Origin: DASYAN01 sp036501345 | GTDB taxonomy: Bacteria; Chloroflexota; Ktedonobacteria; Ktedonobacterales; Ktedonobacteraceae | Direction of reading: 5' to 3' | Assembly (NCBI GenBank): GCA_036501345.1 | Contig: DASYAN010000108.1 | Location: 1 to 8,582, forward strand | DNA: 8,582 nt | Shown: positions 6,614 through 8,582 of the stretch, in pieces | Layout: each line of letters begins with the position of its first letter | How positions within the stretch are numbered: position 1 is the stretch's first letter | Notes under the pieces: model-generated | Database searches by the model: none | What the model was told of the DNA's origin: nothing | What the model saw: only the letters and a program-made list of their open reading frames with translations | Translations under genes and position numbers: made by a program

Positions 6614-8349
6614 GCGATTCCCTCTGCAATCTCCTCTGTCGAAAGCTGTGAGGACACAATTTCACGATAGACCTCACATGTCTTCATCAATGCTCGATGG
6701 GTGCCGATGCCAGCAATATGCCCTTCCTCTAGGACAATGATCTGATCTGCGTCCATAACCGTGCTAACCCTCTGAGCTACAATAAGCATAGTAGACTCAT
6801 ATGTCTCCCTTTTAAGTGCTGTTCGTAGTTTTGCATCGGTTTTAAAATCTAGTGCCGAGAAGCTATCATCAAACACATAAATTTCTGGTTTTCTTACCAG
6901 AGCACGGGCGATGGAGAGGCGCTGCTTCTGTCCGCCCGAAACGTTTGTTCCACCCTGGGCGATTATCGAATCAAAGCCATGTTGCATGCCTGTGATGAAT
7001 TCAATTCCCTGTGCAGTATGAGCCGCACGCCACACCTCTTCTTCTGATGCATCTTCTTTGCCATAGCGGATATTCTCGGTAATCGTCCCTGAGAACAGGA
7101 CAGCTTTTTGTGGCACAAAGCCAATTTTCGCACGCAAATGCTCCTGTGATAGCTCACGGATATCCACGCCATCAACTAGAATGTGACCGCTATCTATATC
7201 GTAAAAACGTGGGATTAGACTGACCAGGGTTGATTTACCCGCGCCGGTGCCACCGATAATCGCTGTGACCTGACCAGGTTGGGCCCTGAAGGAAATGTTG
7301 GTGAGCACTGGCTCTTCCGCTCCAGGATAGCTGAAGGTCACATTTTGGAATTCCACATAGCCTTTCCACTGATTGGCCTGCTTCACTCGGTCAGCGTCTT
7401 TGATTTCGGGCTTCATTGCCAGCACTTCGTTGATTCTAATAGCGGAAGCTTCAGCACGTGGAAGCATAATAAACATCATCGAGACCATCAGCAGTGAGAA
7501 CAGAATCAGCATGGCATATTGCAGAAAGGCCATCAGTGCGCCAACTTGCATTTCACCGTTGTTGATGCGAATACTGCCGAACCAGAGAATAGCAATGCTA
7601 GAAAGGTTCAAGACCAGCATCATAATTGGCATGAGTGACGCCGTCAGCCTGTTCACCGTAATAGCAACATTAGTCAAATCAAGATTAGCCTCGTCAAAGC
7701 GCTTCTCCTCATGCTTCACGCGATCAAACGCCCGGACTACGCGTACACCAGTCAGACCTTCATCGAGAATGAGATTGAGCTTATCCAGCTTCACTTGCAT
7801 GACACGGAACAGTGGGATGGCCTTACTCATCAGCACAACGATAGTAATAACGAGGACCGGAATAATCACCACTAGAATCCAGGACAGTCCAACATCCTGA
7901 TTTAAGGCCATGATGATACCACCGATGATCATCATTGGAGCCGTGATCATCATATTCAGGATCATAATCAGGACCTGCTGAACCTGCGTTGTATCATTGG
8001 TGGTGCGAGTAATTAGTGAGGCGGTGCCTACGGTATCAAACTCATGCAGCGAAAAGTGCTCTACGTGAGTAAAAATCTTGTTTCGGACGATTTTGCCAAA
8101 ACCGCTTGCAACTTGGGAAGAAAAGAAGATTCCCACAATTGCGCAAATGGTGCCTCCAATTGTCACCAGCAACATAGAGCCGCCAGTTTTCCAGATGTAT
8201 CCAATATCGCTTTTCACAATCCCATAATCTACAATATCAGCCATCAGATTTGGCAGATACAGATTTGCCATGGATTGTGCAAAGGCAAGCACCAGAACAA
8301 GAATAAGGGTTATTCGATACGGTTTTAGGAACCGCAGCAATTTAATCAT
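6610..8349 (-). CDS. ABC exporter half-subunit with degenerate catalytic site (TM287/YfiB-like)
   Basis: First subunit of the heterodimeric exporter. The 579-aa protein begins directly with the membrane domain (MIKLLRFLKPYR; six helices within about 12-295), followed by the ATPase (about 330-570). Walker A is GGTGAGKST (366-374), the Q-loop is Gln414 and the signature VSGGQ (470-474) is intact. Walker B reads YVFD followed by Asp495 where a catalytic Glu normally stands, and the switch residue is Gln526 in VAQRVST instead of His. Both changes should cripple hydrolysis in its own site, as in TM287, LmrC and BmrC. The changes complement those in the downstream partner, so the pair is almost certainly obligate. 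The ATG at 8349 overlaps the MarR-family stop codon (ATGA), with GGAGAGG about eight bases upstream; the partner gene begins at its 3' end with the same kind of overlap. Confidence 0.94.
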   Translation of the reverse strand: MIKLLRFLKPYRITLILVLVLAFAQSMANLYLPNLMADIVDYGIVKSDIGYIWKTGGSMLLVTIGGTICAIVGIFFSSQVASGFGKIVRNKIFTHVEHFSLHEFDTVGTASLITRTTNDTTQVQQVLIMILNMMITAPMMIIGGIIMALNQDVGLSWILVVIIPVLVITIVVLMSKAIPLFRVMQVKLDKLNLILDEGLTGVRVVRAFDRVKHEEKRFDEANLDLTNVAITVNRLTASLMPIMMLVLNLSSIAILWFGSIRINNGEMQVGALMAFLQYAMLILFSLLMVSMMFIMLPRAEASAIRINEVLAMKPEIKDADRVKQANQWKGYVEFQNVTFSYPGAEEPVLTNISFRAQPGQVTAIIGGTGAGKSTLVSLIPRFYDIDSGHILVDGVDIRELSQEHLRAKIGFVPQKAVLFSGTITENIRYGKEDASEEEVWRAAHTAQGIEFITGMQHGFDSIIAQGGTNVSGGQKQRLSIARALVRKPEIYVFDDSFSALDFKTDAKLRTALKRETYESTMLIVAQRVSTVMDADQIIVLEEGHIAGIGTHRALMKTCEVYREIVSSQLSTEEIAEGIA

Positions 8350-8582
8350 GCTTTATCCTCTCCATCCCATAGTGAGTGATATGCGGCACTGGCCTCTTTT
8401 TCACTGAAGTAGAGAAACACTTTGGATAACAGCTCGGCAAGCTCATTGCTTTGTTCCTCTCCCAGGTACTCAATCAGCCCATTCATGGATGCTGAAAAAG
8501 TATCCATTGCCTGCTGGGCAACCGCTTCGCCTTTCTGCGTCAGTTTAATACCAACCGAGCGGCGGTCTATGCTATCAATGTG
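8346..8582 (-). CDS. MarR-family transcriptional regulator, C-terminal part (cut by window edge)
   Basis: An open frame runs in from the right edge and ends at TGA (8348-8346), giving 78 residues of a C-terminus. It opens with DSIDRRSVGIKLTQKGEAVA, the wing and following strand of a MarR winged helix (the D-x-R-x-x-x-x-x-LT-x-KG pattern). A long amphipathic helix follows (about residues 30-60), ending in an acidic tail; that is the dimerisation helix of the family. The N-terminal helices and recognition helix lie outside the window. It overlaps the first ABC gene by four bases. MarR proteins next to multidrug exporters usually repress their own operon and release DNA on binding a ligand; that role, and an operator upstream of this gene, is inference. 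The partial length prevents any subfamily call. Confidence 0.82.
   Translation of the reverse strand, partial: HIDSIDRRSVGIKLTQKGEAVAQQAMDTFSASMNGLIEYLGEEQSNELAELLSKVFLYFSEKEASAAYHSLWDGEDKA

Noticed and set aside
7373..7900. Open frame of 175 codons on the + strand
   Set aside because: It is antisense to the membrane domain of the 579-aa ABC subunit and reads as low-complexity Ser/Ile/Thr sequence typical of a shadow frame.

Overview
The window looks like a chromosomal stretch from a bacterium of roughly balanced base composition, most plausibly a Ktedonobacteria-type Chloroflexota. That guess rests on three things: the style of the Rpn/PD-(D/E)XK protein, an NHLM-type peptide exporter with a very short adaptor, and a YfiB/YfiC-like drug exporter. 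No 16S or other taxonomic marker is present, so the assignment is inference. All three full-length transporter proteins are ABC exporters with fused membrane and ATPase domains.

Left part (136-3303, + strand): a two-gene unit. A short single-pass protein (191 aa) resembles the two ends of an HlyD/NHLM-type membrane fusion protein but lacks the lipoyl/coiled-coil middle. Three bases later comes an 862-aa peptidase-containing ABC transporter (C39 peptidase, membrane domain, ATPase). It carries an unusual N-terminal extension of eight 11-residue repeats encoded by 33-bp DNA repeats. The pair should cut a leader from a peptide and export it, but no precursor peptide gene is visible here. Bases 1-135 hold no gene I can support.

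Middle (3386-4420, - strand): a solitary PD-(D/E)XK nuclease-fold protein of the Rpn/putative-transposase type, converging on the peptidase-transporter gene. It is followed by a 291-base non-coding stretch with a strong hairpin.

Right part (4712-8582, - strand): a compact operon read right to left. It contains the C-terminal part of a MarR-family regulator (cut by the window edge), a 579-aa ABC half-transporter and a 633-aa ABC half-transporter. Both junctions are 4-base ATGA stop/start overlaps, so translation is probably coupled. The two ABC subunits have complementary defects: one has Asp and Gln in place of the catalytic Glu and switch His, and the other has ISQGQ in place of LSGGQ. Together they form a heterodimer with one degenerate and one competent ATP site, as in TM287/288, BmrCD and LmrCD. 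The operon is best read as a MarR-controlled multidrug exporter.
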